Below, piece by piece: positions 1 through 7,776 of a stretch of 43,694 bases of DNA. The notes under the pieces were generated by a model, which searched no databases, was not told the origin of the DNA, and saw nothing but the letters and a program-made list of their open reading frames with translations. Both the position numbers and the translations under genes were made by a program. The stretch lies in contig JBFMGC010000024.1 of assembly GCA_040752815.1 (NCBI GenBank), positions 1-43,694 of the forward strand, written 5' to 3'. The DNA is from Candidatus Zixiibacteriota bacterium (GTDB lineage: Bacteria; Zixibacteria; MSB-5A5; GN15; FEB-12). Within the stretch, counting starts at the first letter, position 1. Each line of letters begins with the position of its first letter.

Positions 1-1
1 G

Positions 2-871
2 CACGGACAGACTGTGCGGCATCTTCCCAGAAAAACCAGGTTCGCCGGTTATCTTGTGAACGGCACAATGCAACTGGGATCGCTCGAACAGATCGCCGCG
101 CACACCCGCCGAATCGTGGTGGGGGATTTTCGTCAGGCCGATATCGCCCTTGGAAACGAGGGGGCGCCGATCACAGGTGCGGCCATGCATCGGCTTTTTG
201 CCGCCGTTGAAGAATCGCGGCTGATTGTCAATATCGGAGGGATGTCCAACTTCTTCTATTTTCCGGGTAGAAAAGCCCGCCGTGCGCCGGCAGCCGCGGA
301 TTGCGGTCCCGGTAACAGCCTGTGCGACATCCTGGCTTCACGACTGTTCGGCGTCCCGTTTGATCGCGGCGGTAAGCTGGCGCGCTCGGGGCGTACGAGC
401 CAGCGCCTGCTTACGCTGCTCCTGGGGCAGCCGTATTTCAAGAGAGGAGCACGGTCGACCGGCCGAGAGGAATTCGGACAGCGGTTAGCCGACCGCTTGA
501 TAGCAGCCGGCAGGAAGCTCCGTCTCGAAAAAGCAGATATCCTCGCCACCGCCGCGGAACTGACGGTGTGCGCGATCAGCCGCAGCCTTCGCCCGTTCAT
601 TCGGCGCGACCGCACCGTGCGGAGTTTGTATTTGACCGGCGGCGGCGTGCACAACAGATTCTTTGTAGAACGATTGCGCGGGTTGTCGGACAGCCTCGCG
701 GTAGAATCGATCGCGGCGCTGGGCTACGACTCTGACCTGGTGGAAGCCTCGGCATACGCGGTCATGGGCGAGGCCGCCCTGCGCGGCGAGGCGCTCCCGA
801 CTCGGTTTGGGTCCGGCATGAGAAAACCGCACCGACCGGTATTGGGACGAATTGTCCAGCCGCCACATTAA
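2..871 (+). CDS. anmK: Anhydro-N-acetylmuramic acid kinase, 5' end cut by window edge
   Basis: This is the C-terminal three quarters of AnmK, the cytoplasmic kinase that opens and phosphorylates 1,6-anhydro-MurNAc to MurNAc-6-phosphate in peptidoglycan recycling. The frame is open to the left edge, and its first visible residues read HGQTVRHLP, the family motif that normally lies 80-100 residues into the protein, so the true start is outside the window. The GTG at position 14 is an internal valine. Other family signatures are NIGGMSN, DCGPGNSLCD (usually D-T-G-P-G-N), the catalytic-loop region and the C-terminal LTGGGVHN glycine turn of the actin/hexokinase ATPase fold. About 289 residues are visible against a usual length near 370. 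The SpoIID/LytB gene begins 9 bases downstream, so the two peptidoglycan-related genes probably share a transcript. Confidence 0.93.
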   Translation, partial: HGQTVRHLPRKTRFAGYLVNGTMQLGSLEQIAAHTRRIVVGDFRQADIALGNEGAPITGAAMHRLFAAVEESRLIVNIGGMSNFFYFPGRKARRAPAAADCGPGNSLCDILASRLFGVPFDRGGKLARSGRTSQRLLTLLLGQPYFKRGARSTGREEFGQRLADRLIAAGRKLRLEKADILATAAELTVCAISRSLRPFIRRDRTVRSLYLTGGGVHNRFFVERLRGLSDSLAVESIAALGYDSDLVEASAYAVMGEAALRGEALPTRFGSGMRKPHRPVLGRIVQPPH

Positions 872-880
872 GGACTGATT

Positions 881-2170
881 TTGACACAGGAAGTGATTTA
901 TAGCGTATCGCTTAAGTGCGTCGGCCGATTGTCCATACGCATGGCTGCGGGACTTGCGCTGCTCGGTCTGCTCTGGGGATGCGGAGGCGTACCGGGATTG
1001 CAGGATGAATCCCTGGATTCGGTCATTCGGATTCCGTTTGTGCGTGTCCTTCTGGACGAGAAAGCCGAGGGTGTGCAGGCCGGTTCCGATGCCTCGTTCG
1101 CCATTGAGTGTCTTCGCGGCGGGCGACAAGAGGTGTTCTATTCCAGTCAACCGGTGACCGTCCAACCGGTAAGATCACTCCTTTCAGTCAGCAACGCGAG
1201 AGGCGATGCTATCCGGGCGGATCTCGACGAAGTAAATGTCATTCCGCGCGGTGCCGGAAACCGGGTCCGCTTCGGCGACCGGAAATACCGCGGGCTGCTT
1301 CGATTTCTTCCGCGCGGGGAAGTCGTGCGGGTGATCAATGTCATCTACATGGAAGACTACCTTCGCGGGGTGGTGCCGCCGGAAATCGGCCTTCGCGCCA
1401 AGACCGAAATGGAGGCCGTCAAGGCCCAGGCGGTGGCGGCGCGCACCTACGCCATGGCTCACCTGAAGCAGTATGAGGGCGAGCCATACGATATGAAGGC
1501 CAGCATCATGGATCAGGTCTACGAAGGTTTCACCGGCGAGAATGCACTGTCCAACAAGGCAATTGACCTGACCGCCGGCCAGGTGGCTACATATCAGGAC
1601 GACATGATCGATGCCTACTTTCATTCCACCTGCGGCGGGCGTACCGACAACATTGCCGACGTCTGGGACCGCAAGGAAGTGCCATACCTCAAATCGGTGG
1701 AAGATTTTGAAGCTTGCTCCTGGTCCAAGTATTACAACTGGCAAGAGGCCTTTACCGAGCAGCAATTGCGCGGTCGGATCGAGCAGTATCTGGCATCGGA
1801 TCGGGGACGCGATCTCAGGATCGGCACGATCACCGATGTCTCCGTTTCGGAGCGTACAGCCGGAGGGAGAGTGCGTCGGCTGCTGGTACGGACAGATCAG
1901 GATGTCTATCGCTTTGAAAAGGACCGCATCCGCTGGGTGATCGGGCGAACCTCCAATCCCGACCTGATACTGCCGTCGGACAGATTCGATATCGATATCG
2001 AGCGCGACGCCGCTCAGAACATCGTATCCGTGACCTTTCGCGGACAGGGGTACGGCCACGGGGTCGGCATGTGTCAGTGCGGCGCGATCGGCCATTCGCG
2101 AAACGGCTGGAATTACGAGCGTATCCTCAAGCACTACTACGCCAGCGTGGACATCAAGAAGCTCTATTAG
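881..2170 (+). CDS. SpoIID/LytB-domain lipoprotein
   Basis: Secreted lipoprotein of the SpoIID/LytB family. SpoIID itself is a lytic transglycosylase that cuts denuded glycan strands; other members modify or bind amidases. A TTG start at 881 is chosen because AAGGA at 870-874 is well spaced; an in-frame ATG at 941 would leave almost no charged region before the hydrophobic stretch. The signal ends in a lipobox, LLWGC, so the mature protein should be lipidated. The SpoIID domain fills about residues 150-425: GVVPPEIG (the Glu168 region aligns with the catalytic Glu of SpoIID), AVKAQAVAARTYA, the HSTCGGRT segment, and the closing YGHGVGMCQCGA motif, where a Cys replaces the common Ser/Tyr. It follows anmK by 9 bases and touches the next gene, consistent with an envelope-maintenance operon. 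No sporulation genes are nearby, so a vegetative cell-wall role is more likely. Confidence 0.88.
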   Translation: MTQEVIYSVSLKCVGRLSIRMAAGLALLGLLWGCGGVPGLQDESLDSVIRIPFVRVLLDEKAEGVQAGSDASFAIECLRGGRQEVFYSSQPVTVQPVRSLLSVSNARGDAIRADLDEVNVIPRGAGNRVRFGDRKYRGLLRFLPRGEVVRVINVIYMEDYLRGVVPPEIGLRAKTEMEAVKAQAVAARTYAMAHLKQYEGEPYDMKASIMDQVYEGFTGENALSNKAIDLTAGQVATYQDDMIDAYFHSTCGGRTDNIADVWDRKEVPYLKSVEDFEACSWSKYYNWQEAFTEQQLRGRIEQYLASDRGRDLRIGTITDVSVSERTAGGRVRRLLVRTDQDVYRFEKDRIRWVIGRTSNPDLILPSDRFDIDIERDAAQNIVSVTFRGQGYGHGVGMCQCGAIGHSRNGWNYERILKHYYASVDIKKLY

Positions 2171-2197
2171 GTGTTTAAGGTTGCTTTGGAGACGGTG

Positions 2198-3658
2198 GTG
2201 TGGCACCGTAGGATCATGCGGGTCGCAGGCGCAATCCTGGGTGTGCTGATAATCGCAACGCCGGCGGCGGCGGAGGACTACCGCTACGCTCTCGGCGGCG
2301 GGGCCGGACTTGTATCGATGTCGGGCGGCAAATTCTTCAGTTTCCCCGGCAAGGCGGCGTTCGAGGCGGCGCTCGCCCACCGGCTGTCGTCGCGCTGGCA
2401 GCTCGTACTCGATTACTCGGTGTACACACTTGCCAACGACGAAAACAAGCTGTCGGTGGATACGTCCGGATCGTTTCAAAACAACAGCCCGCTCGATTTC
2501 GCGGCCACCCGGTTGGGGATTCGTCTGGACCGAAAGCTCTCTGAACCCGACCGGCTGTTCAACCTCACCGCCGGTCTCGGCGGCGGCCTGCTTATCTGGA
2601 AAGGGATCGATCCGGATTCCAACACCACCTATGTCGTGCGAGGCGACCAGGACCAGCCTACAGATTTCTCAGCCACGGAGCTCTTTCTCGGCGGATCACT
2701 TGGAATCCTGGTACGACCGTCGCCGCGTGTTTCGCTTCATTTTGTCGGGCAGGCGGATCGCCTCACCGGCGCAGGGGCGGAGTTCGAGCCGGAAATATCC
2801 GATATCCGTGACAAACTGCTGCTCACCGCCTCGGCCAGAGTGTATTTCCACTTCGGGCAGGCAGATCGCACCGAGTGGGCCTCGGACAAGGCCTGGTCGA
2901 CAGCTTCGGAAAGGCCCGAATTACCACGCCAAGCCCGGCGCGACAGCGACGGTGACGGAATCGACGACACGCTAGATTCCTGTCTTAGCACGCCGCGCGG
3001 GGCCGATGTGGACGCGTCCGGCTGCCCGGTTGATTCCGATCGCGACGGTGTCCAGGACGGCCTCGACGACTGCCCATCTACTCCCACCCCGGCAAGAAAC
3101 CGGGTCGATATCCACGGATGTCCGGTCGATTCCGATTACGACGGCCTTCCTGATTATGCGGATAGCTGCGCGTTTGGTCTGGTGGGAGCGCAGGTCGATG
3201 AACGCGGCTGCCCGATCGACAGCGACAACGACGGCGTCCCGGAGGGCCTGGACGACTGCCCTTACACGCTGCCCGGGGTCGAGGTCGACAAACACGGCTG
3301 TATCGACCTGACCATGCTGTCAAAGCCGATGGTGCTGAACATCGACTACGCGCCTGGGTCATTCGAAGTTGATCCGCACAATCGGAAGCGAATCGAGCGC
3401 CTGGGGGGACTGCTGAATTTCGTCCCGGACATCAAAATCGACATTAACGGCTACACTGATGATATTGGCACCGACGCCGCCAACCGGGCGCTCTCGGAGA
3501 AGCGGGCCAACCGGGTGAAGGGAATTCTGCAGTCGCTTGGGATCGACGCTGACCGCATGAAAGCGTACGGCCGGGGTGAAACGAACTTTGTGGCATCGAA
3601 CCAGACCGCGGAGGGCCGTGCCCGCAACCGCCGGATCGAGATCGTATTCTACAAGTAG
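2198..3658 (+). CDS. OmpA-family outer-membrane protein with thrombospondin type 3 repeats
   Basis: Three-part envelope protein. A signal peptide ending ATPAAA is followed by about 210 residues of beta-barrel-like sequence with alternating hydrophobic strands and YFHFG-type aromatic ends. Next come four Asp-rich calcium-binding thrombospondin type 3 repeats (DSDGDGIDDTLDSC, then three similar units with paired Cys), and finally an OmpA C-terminal peptidoglycan-binding domain with INGYTDDIG and NRALSEKRANRV. Such proteins anchor the outer membrane to peptidoglycan through the last domain. The start is uncertain: the frame opens with GTG at 2171, but GTG at 2198 has GGAG at 2188-2191 and gives a good HRR n-region; ATG at 2216 is a third option. 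It directly follows the SpoIID lipoprotein gene. The presence of this protein supports a didermic envelope. Confidence 0.88.
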   Translation: MWHRRIMRVAGAILGVLIIATPAAAEDYRYALGGGAGLVSMSGGKFFSFPGKAAFEAALAHRLSSRWQLVLDYSVYTLANDENKLSVDTSGSFQNNSPLDFAATRLGIRLDRKLSEPDRLFNLTAGLGGGLLIWKGIDPDSNTTYVVRGDQDQPTDFSATELFLGGSLGILVRPSPRVSLHFVGQADRLTGAGAEFEPEISDIRDKLLLTASARVYFHFGQADRTEWASDKAWSTASERPELPRQARRDSDGDGIDDTLDSCLSTPRGADVDASGCPVDSDRDGVQDGLDDCPSTPTPARNRVDIHGCPVDSDYDGLPDYADSCAFGLVGAQVDERGCPIDSDNDGVPEGLDDCPYTLPGVEVDKHGCIDLTMLSKPMVLNIDYAPGSFEVDPHNRKRIERLGGLLNFVPDIKIDINGYTDDIGTDAANRALSEKRANRVKGILQSLGIDADRMKAYGRGETNFVASNQTAEGRARNRRIEIVFYK

Positions 3659-3676
3659 GACGGTGGGACAGATCAC

Positions 3677-4234
3677 ATGGGCTACAACTACACGGATGTC
3701 GAGATCGGCCAAACCACCCGCAAGAAGAAGTATGCGGTGGTGATCTACCTGCCCCAGAGGCTGGAGCGCTATGTGGCCTCAATTCGGGAGAGGTTCGACC
3801 CGGATTACGACGTGGTCGCCGCTCACATCACGCTGGTATTCCCGTGGGAGACCACGGTTCCCCTGGCAGAACTTTCTGCCGTAATAAACTCCGAGGCACG
3901 CAAGTGCCCGCCGGTGAAAGTGCGTCTTGAATCGGTAGGGGATTTTTATCCCGGCACGCCGATTATCTACTGGGGAGTCTCGCCAGTGGAGCCGCTGCGC
4001 TGTTTGTATCGCCAACTCTACGCGAATCTCGACCTCCCGCTGCCGTTCAAGGAGCTGATTCCGCATGTAACGGTGGCTAAGGAGATATCCCCTCACCGTG
4101 TGATGTTGGTTAAGGATCAGATTGCGTCGTACCTCCCCAGCGAATCGTTCGACGTAACCTCTATCGATCTCATTTCGCCGGTGGCGGATCATCACTGGGT
4201 CTCGGTCCGCACGTTTCCGCTTACCGGGGCGTAA
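3677..4234 (+). CDS. 2H phosphoesterase (2'-5' RNA ligase family)
   Basis: A 185-residue cytoplasmic protein of the 2H superfamily, whose members hydrolyse 2',3'- or 1'',2''-cyclic phosphates or ligate 2'-5' RNA. The two catalytic HxTx motifs are both present: HITL at residues 50-53 and HVTV at residues 130-133, about 80 residues apart as expected. The family length is typical. ATG at 3677 follows GGTGGGA at 3662-3668. The gene lies 18 bases after the OmpA-like gene and may be cotranscribed, but the biological substrate cannot be read from the sequence; ThpR, YjcG-like and AKAP-like members all look like this. Confidence 0.83.
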   Translation: MGYNYTDVEIGQTTRKKKYAVVIYLPQRLERYVASIRERFDPDYDVVAAHITLVFPWETTVPLAELSAVINSEARKCPPVKVRLESVGDFYPGTPIIYWGVSPVEPLRCLYRQLYANLDLPLPFKELIPHVTVAKEISPHRVMLVKDQIASYLPSESFDVTSIDLISPVADHHWVSVRTFPLTGA

Positions 4235-4280
4235 GACTGTCATTGGTCGGGACTCTCGCGTGCATTACATTCCCGGCAGT

Positions 4281-4691
4281 ATGAACGCATCACCACGTGG
4301 ACCGCACACGCTCGACAAGAATTGGTGGCGCAAGACCGGCCAACTGATGCTTGAACTGCGGGCCATATACCTTGCCTGCCGCGATCGCCGTGTCCGTTGG
4401 TATACCAAAGCGCCGGCGGTCTGTCTGGTGGGCTACGCTTTCAGCCCCATCGATCTGATACCCGACCCGATTCCAGTCCTGGGCCAGCTCGACGACCTGG
4501 TGCTCATCCCGCTTGGGATTGTGCTTATTCGGACAACCATTCCAGAGAGAGTACTCGCCGAGTACCGCCAGAAAGCGATGGAATGTACTTTCAGGCCTGA
4601 TACCAACGTGGCCACTGCCGTCATTATAGCTTTATGGCTCTTGACTTTGGGGGTATCGATTGCCATCCTGGTCCGGGTTGTGGGCAATTAA
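4281..4691 (+). CDS. DUF1232 (YkvA-like) membrane protein
   Basis: Small protein carrying the DUF1232 signature: WYTKAPAVCLVGYAFSPIDL followed by IPDPIPVLGQLDDLVLIPLG, a conserved hydrophobic hairpin of unknown function. A C-terminal membrane helix (residues about 110-132, rich in Ile/Leu/Val) follows. ATG at 4281 is preferred; an in-frame GTG at 4260 would add seven residues and neither has a clear Shine-Dalgarno. The family is widespread and uncharacterised. The gene sits between the 2H phosphoesterase and a glycosyltransferase with its own probable promoter. Confidence 0.75.
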   Translation: MNASPRGPHTLDKNWWRKTGQLMLELRAIYLACRDRRVRWYTKAPAVCLVGYAFSPIDLIPDPIPVLGQLDDLVLIPLGIVLIRTTIPERVLAEYRQKAMECTFRPDTNVATAVIIALWLLTLGVSIAILVRVVGN

Positions 4692-4710
4692 TCTGTGACC
4701 GATTATTAGC

Positions 4711-4739
4711 TTGCAATAGTGTTTGGAAACCGGTAGTAT
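4711..4739 (+). promoter_or_regulatory. Probable sigma70-type promoter of the GT4 gene
   Basis: TTGCAA at 4711-4716 and TAGTAT at 4734-4739 are separated by 17 bases, each matching four of six consensus bases. Transcription would start about 4746, only some 8 bases before the ATG at 4754, and there is no ribosome binding site between them. Confidence 0.4.
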
Positions 4740-4753
4740 TAACCTGCTCTATT

Positions 4754-5974
4754 ATGAGGATTCTGATTGTAACCCAACACTTTCCGCCGGAACGCGGGGC
4801 GGTCAGACGACTGTACGAATTTTCCCGGTACTTTGTGCGCCAGGGCAATGAAGTATCGGTCCTGACTGCGATTCCCAACTATCCTGACGGAGTAGTGCCG
4901 CCCAAATACCGCGGCAAGTTCTTTTATCGCGAAGAACTTGACGGGGTCAGGGTCTATCGAAGCTGGGTGCTGCCGGCCTCGAATCAGTATCCCGGCCGGC
5001 GGATGATCGGCTTTGTCATCTTCCTGTTCACCAGTCTTCTGAATTCGTTCCGCATCGGGTCCGGATTCGACGTTGTCCTGGCATCGACGCCGCCGGTCAA
5101 CACACCGGTGATCGGCTGGCTGATAAGCAAACTTCGCAGGGCTAAGTTTGTCATCGAGATTCGCGACTTGCAGCCGGAGTCAAGCGAAGACTTCGGCAAT
5201 CTGAACCGTACGTTTTTTACGCGGATGCTCAAGCGGCTGATGCACTGGCATTACCGTCGCGCCGACAAGATTGTTGCCGCCACCGACGGCATCGCCGAAT
5301 ACATCAAGTACCTCGGCATTCCAGCTGAAAAGGTCGCCACGATCAAATCCGGGTTCGGGCAGGAGTTTGCCACCGCCGGGCACAATGGTATTCGCAAAAA
5401 GTTCGGCTGGGAGGAAAAGTTTTTAGTGCTCTATTCGGGCACGCTCGGTTGGGCGCATTCGCTTGAGACGGTGATCGAGGCCGCCCGCCAGTTGACCGAT
5501 CAGCCCGATGTGCTTTTTGTGTTTGTCGGCGACGGCGAGAAGCGTTCCACGCTCGAGGGCATGGTGCGCGACTACGGCCTTCGCAACGTGGTCTTTATCG
5601 GCGCCCAGCCTTTGGAGACGATCCCGTATTTTCTCAAAACTTCTGACGTGCTGGTCGAGAGCCTGCGCGAGGTGCCGATCACCCAGGGCACGTTTCCGGC
5701 CAAGCTGTTCGAGTACATGGCCTCGGGCAGGCCGATCCTTTTCGGCGCCCGCGACGGCGAAGCGGTTCGCGAGCTTCGCGCCGCCGGCGGGGTGCTCTCG
5801 TTTGCCAGCGACGATGTCAACCGGCTGTGTGATCTGATCCTCCAGGTAAAATCGGGCAAGATTGACGGCGATGCTCTGGGCTATCGTTATTACCAGCATG
5901 CCGAGAGATTCCACCGCCGGGAACGCTGGGCGAAAGAGTATCTCTCGTTCCTGATCAGCCGGGAAGCTGACTGA
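4754..5974 (+). CDS. Glycosyltransferase family 4 (WbuB/WcaI-like)
   Basis: A 406-residue GT-B glycosyltransferase. The start is ATG at 4754 because MRILIVTQHFPPERGAVRRL is the standard N terminus of WbuB-like GT4 enzymes; the frame is open further upstream to 4634 but that part overlaps the DUF1232 gene and is not protein-like. The N-terminal acceptor half has IPNYPDG, AIPNYPDGVVPPKYRGKF-type spacing and DLQPES; the C-terminal donor half has LYSGTLGWAH, FVGDGEKR, FIGAQPLE, and the E-x7-E-like segment PAKLFEYMASGRPILFG that binds the nucleotide sugar. WbuB-type enzymes transfer GlcNAc or related sugars during O-antigen or capsule synthesis; the precise sugar is not deducible. No Wzx/Wzy or sugar-nucleotide genes adjoin it, so it is an isolated envelope glycosyltransferase. 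Confidence 0.9.
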   Translation: MRILIVTQHFPPERGAVRRLYEFSRYFVRQGNEVSVLTAIPNYPDGVVPPKYRGKFFYREELDGVRVYRSWVLPASNQYPGRRMIGFVIFLFTSLLNSFRIGSGFDVVLASTPPVNTPVIGWLISKLRRAKFVIEIRDLQPESSEDFGNLNRTFFTRMLKRLMHWHYRRADKIVAATDGIAEYIKYLGIPAEKVATIKSGFGQEFATAGHNGIRKKFGWEEKFLVLYSGTLGWAHSLETVIEAARQLTDQPDVLFVFVGDGEKRSTLEGMVRDYGLRNVVFIGAQPLETIPYFLKTSDVLVESLREVPITQGTFPAKLFEYMASGRPILFGARDGEAVRELRAAGGVLSFASDDVNRLCDLILQVKSGKIDGDALGYRYYQHAERFHRRERWAKEYLSFLISREAD

Positions 5975-6071
5975 CACTAGCCGGCTCCGCTGTTCCGTCT
6001 TTCCGATCCTCACTCCCTCTTAGGCTTATGGTATCGAAACGAGTAATAACCAAATACACGCGATAGACCGC

Positions 6072-7469
6072 ATGGCCCAGATTTCTATTTCCGCACTGCC
6101 GCGGCTGATAGTTGGCGCGGACACCCGTGTCCCCACGCTCAACGGCCCGCGCCGCTATGTGAATTTCGACAACGCCGCCTCGACACCGCCGTTTCAGCCG
6201 ATTGTCGATACTGTCAATTCCTTCCTCGAGTGGTACTCCAACGTGCATCGGGGCACCGGTTTCAAATCGCAGCTGTCGAGCTGGGCGTTCGAGGAGGCGC
6301 GTGACCTGGTGGCCCGATTTGTCGGGGCTGACTTGAACCGCGAGGTTGTCATATTCACCAAGAACACAACCGAGGCGATCAATAAGCTTGCCGGTCGTGC
6401 CTGTGGCGCCCCGGGAGACATCATTCTGACCACGTTGATGGAACATCACTCCAACGAGCTCCCTTGGCGGCGCGCCGGACGAGTGGTGCATGTCGGTCTG
6501 AACCCGGACGGTACGATCGACCGGGCAGATTTCGAGTCCAGGCTGAAACAGTATGCCGGCCGGGTCCGCCTGGTGGCGATAACCGGCGCCTCCAATGTCT
6601 CGGGATACATAAACGATCTGGGCTTCTTTGCCGCGCGGGCGCACCAGGCGGGCGCGAAGATCATGGTCGACGGCGCCCAGTTGGTGCCGCATCGCCCGGT
6701 AAACATGAATCCGGACGACCCCGGTCGCAAGATCGATTTCCTCGTGTTCTCTGCTCACAAGATGTACGCGCCGTACGGTGTGGGGGTGATAGTCGGCGAA
6801 AAGGAGTGTTTTGAGATGGGCGACCCCAGCGAGGTCGGCGGCGGGGTGGTTGACATCGTCACTCTCGAAGAAGCCTACTGGACGGATCTTCCGGAAAAAG
6901 AAGAAGCCGGCACGCCGGACATAGTCGGCGTCGTGGCGCTTGGGGCAGCGATACGGCTGTATCAGCAGCTCGGCTGGGACAATATCATCCGCCATGAGTC
7001 CGAGCTGACTGCGCACGCCCTGGAACGGCTGAAGACAATTCCAGGGGTTACTGTCTATGGCAGCGTCGATCCGCGCAATGCTTCTCAGAGGCTGGGAGTG
7101 ATATCTTTCAATGTCAACAGCGTCCCGCACGCGCTGACTGCGGCTATACTCAGTTACGAGGGGGCGATCGGCGTTCGCGCCGGCTGCTTCTGCGCCCACA
7201 CCTATGTCAAAGAGCTTATGGGTGTGACCGATGCACAGGCGCGCAAGTATGAGCTGGAGATTCTCAATCGCGATCGCTCCCACCTTCCCGGCGCGGTGCG
7301 GGCATCGTTCGGTCTTTACAATACGATTGAGGATGTCGACTGGTTCGCGACCATGGTCGCTAAGATAGCCACGCGCGAGTACTCCGCTGACTATGTTCTC
7401 GACAAGGAGCGCGGCGAATACCAACCGCGGGATTTCGTGTTCAAGTTCGACGAGTATTTCCGGTTCTGA
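6072..7469 (+). CDS. Class V aminotransferase, cysteine-desulfurase-like (SufS group)
   Basis: A 465-residue PLP enzyme of the aminotransferase class V/NifS-SufS fold. Key features: NFDNAASTPP at the N terminus, TKNTTEAIN, HHSN in the substrate loop, VDGAQLVPH, and the PLP lysine in SAHKMYAPYG (Lys230). The catalytic cysteine position of SufS (RAGxxCA) reads RAGCFCAH, giving Cys374 in the active-site place plus an extra Cys372. Cysteine desulfurases move sulfur from cysteine to a protein persulfide for Fe-S clusters or thio-cofactors. No sufBCD, iscU, tusA or thiI gene is nearby, so it may serve a specialised acceptor or be a selenocysteine-lyase/other class V enzyme. The protein is about 50 residues longer than SufS, mainly in an added segment before the C terminus. 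ATG at 6072 lacks an obvious ribosome binding site. Confidence 0.82.
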   Translation: MAQISISALPRLIVGADTRVPTLNGPRRYVNFDNAASTPPFQPIVDTVNSFLEWYSNVHRGTGFKSQLSSWAFEEARDLVARFVGADLNREVVIFTKNTTEAINKLAGRACGAPGDIILTTLMEHHSNELPWRRAGRVVHVGLNPDGTIDRADFESRLKQYAGRVRLVAITGASNVSGYINDLGFFAARAHQAGAKIMVDGAQLVPHRPVNMNPDDPGRKIDFLVFSAHKMYAPYGVGVIVGEKECFEMGDPSEVGGGVVDIVTLEEAYWTDLPEKEEAGTPDIVGVVALGAAIRLYQQLGWDNIIRHESELTAHALERLKTIPGVTVYGSVDPRNASQRLGVISFNVNSVPHALTAAILSYEGAIGVRAGCFCAHTYVKELMGVTDAQARKYELEILNRDRSHLPGAVRASFGLYNTIEDVDWFATMVAKIATREYSADYVLDKERGEYQPRDFVFKFDEYFRF

Positions 7470-7497
7470 ATGCCGTTGTCCTGGGGAGGGCCGACTG

Positions 7498-7519
7498 GTA
7501 GCCTACAGCTTGCTGAGGG
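7498..7519 (+). repeat. Solitary REP-like hairpin with GTAG boundary
   Basis: GTAG at 7498-7501 is followed by an imperfect hairpin CCTACAGC-TT-GCTGAGGG. The same element occurs twice near 17.55 kb with better pairing. It lies 28 bases after the stop of the aminotransferase gene. Confidence 0.55.
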
Positions 7520-7527
7520 ATTGTCGC

Positions 7528-7636
7528 GTCTCAAAACCTCGATCTGTTGCGTCAGGCAACGACCCCATTTGCCTTGCTCAACGGTCGAGGCAGAAGGGGC
7601 AAGCACCGGCGCAACAGTTTTGGCGTCTTTTGAGAC
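7528..7636. repeat. Long imperfect hairpin in the 307-base gap before rsmB
   Basis: Nested inverted repeats: GTCTCAAAA (7528-7536) with TTTTGAGAC (7628-7636), CTGTTGCG (7544-7551) with CGCAACAG (7610-7617), then CCCC/GGGG and GCC/GGC further in. Together with the REP-like element at 7498 this fills most of the 7470-7776 intergenic stretch; no protein-coding frame there is convincing. It could be a decayed miniature element or a folded leader. Confidence 0.5.
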
Positions 7637-7671
7637 AGGGTATCCGGACCTGCCGCTCTGGTGATTCGCCT

Positions 7672-7700
7672 TTGAAACGCCGGCCAAAAAGTGTTACTTA
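7672..7700 (+). promoter_or_regulatory. Possible promoter upstream of rsmB
   Basis: TTGAAA at 7672-7677 and TACTTA at 7695-7700 are 17 bases apart. This would leave a leader of about 70 bases before the rsmB start at 7777. The -10 match is weak. Confidence 0.25.
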
Positions 7701-7776
7701 TATCCCGACGCTGAAGCACAAACCCTGTAGTAAAACCTGCCGTGCGGATATGAGCGCCACTCGGCGGGCGGTTTAG

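Noticed and set aside
5955-7424. Long minus-strand open frame opposite the class V aminotransferase gene
   Set aside because: It mirrors a well-conserved enzyme in the other strand; GC-rich codon bias creates such frames, and its translation shows no family motif or ribosome site.
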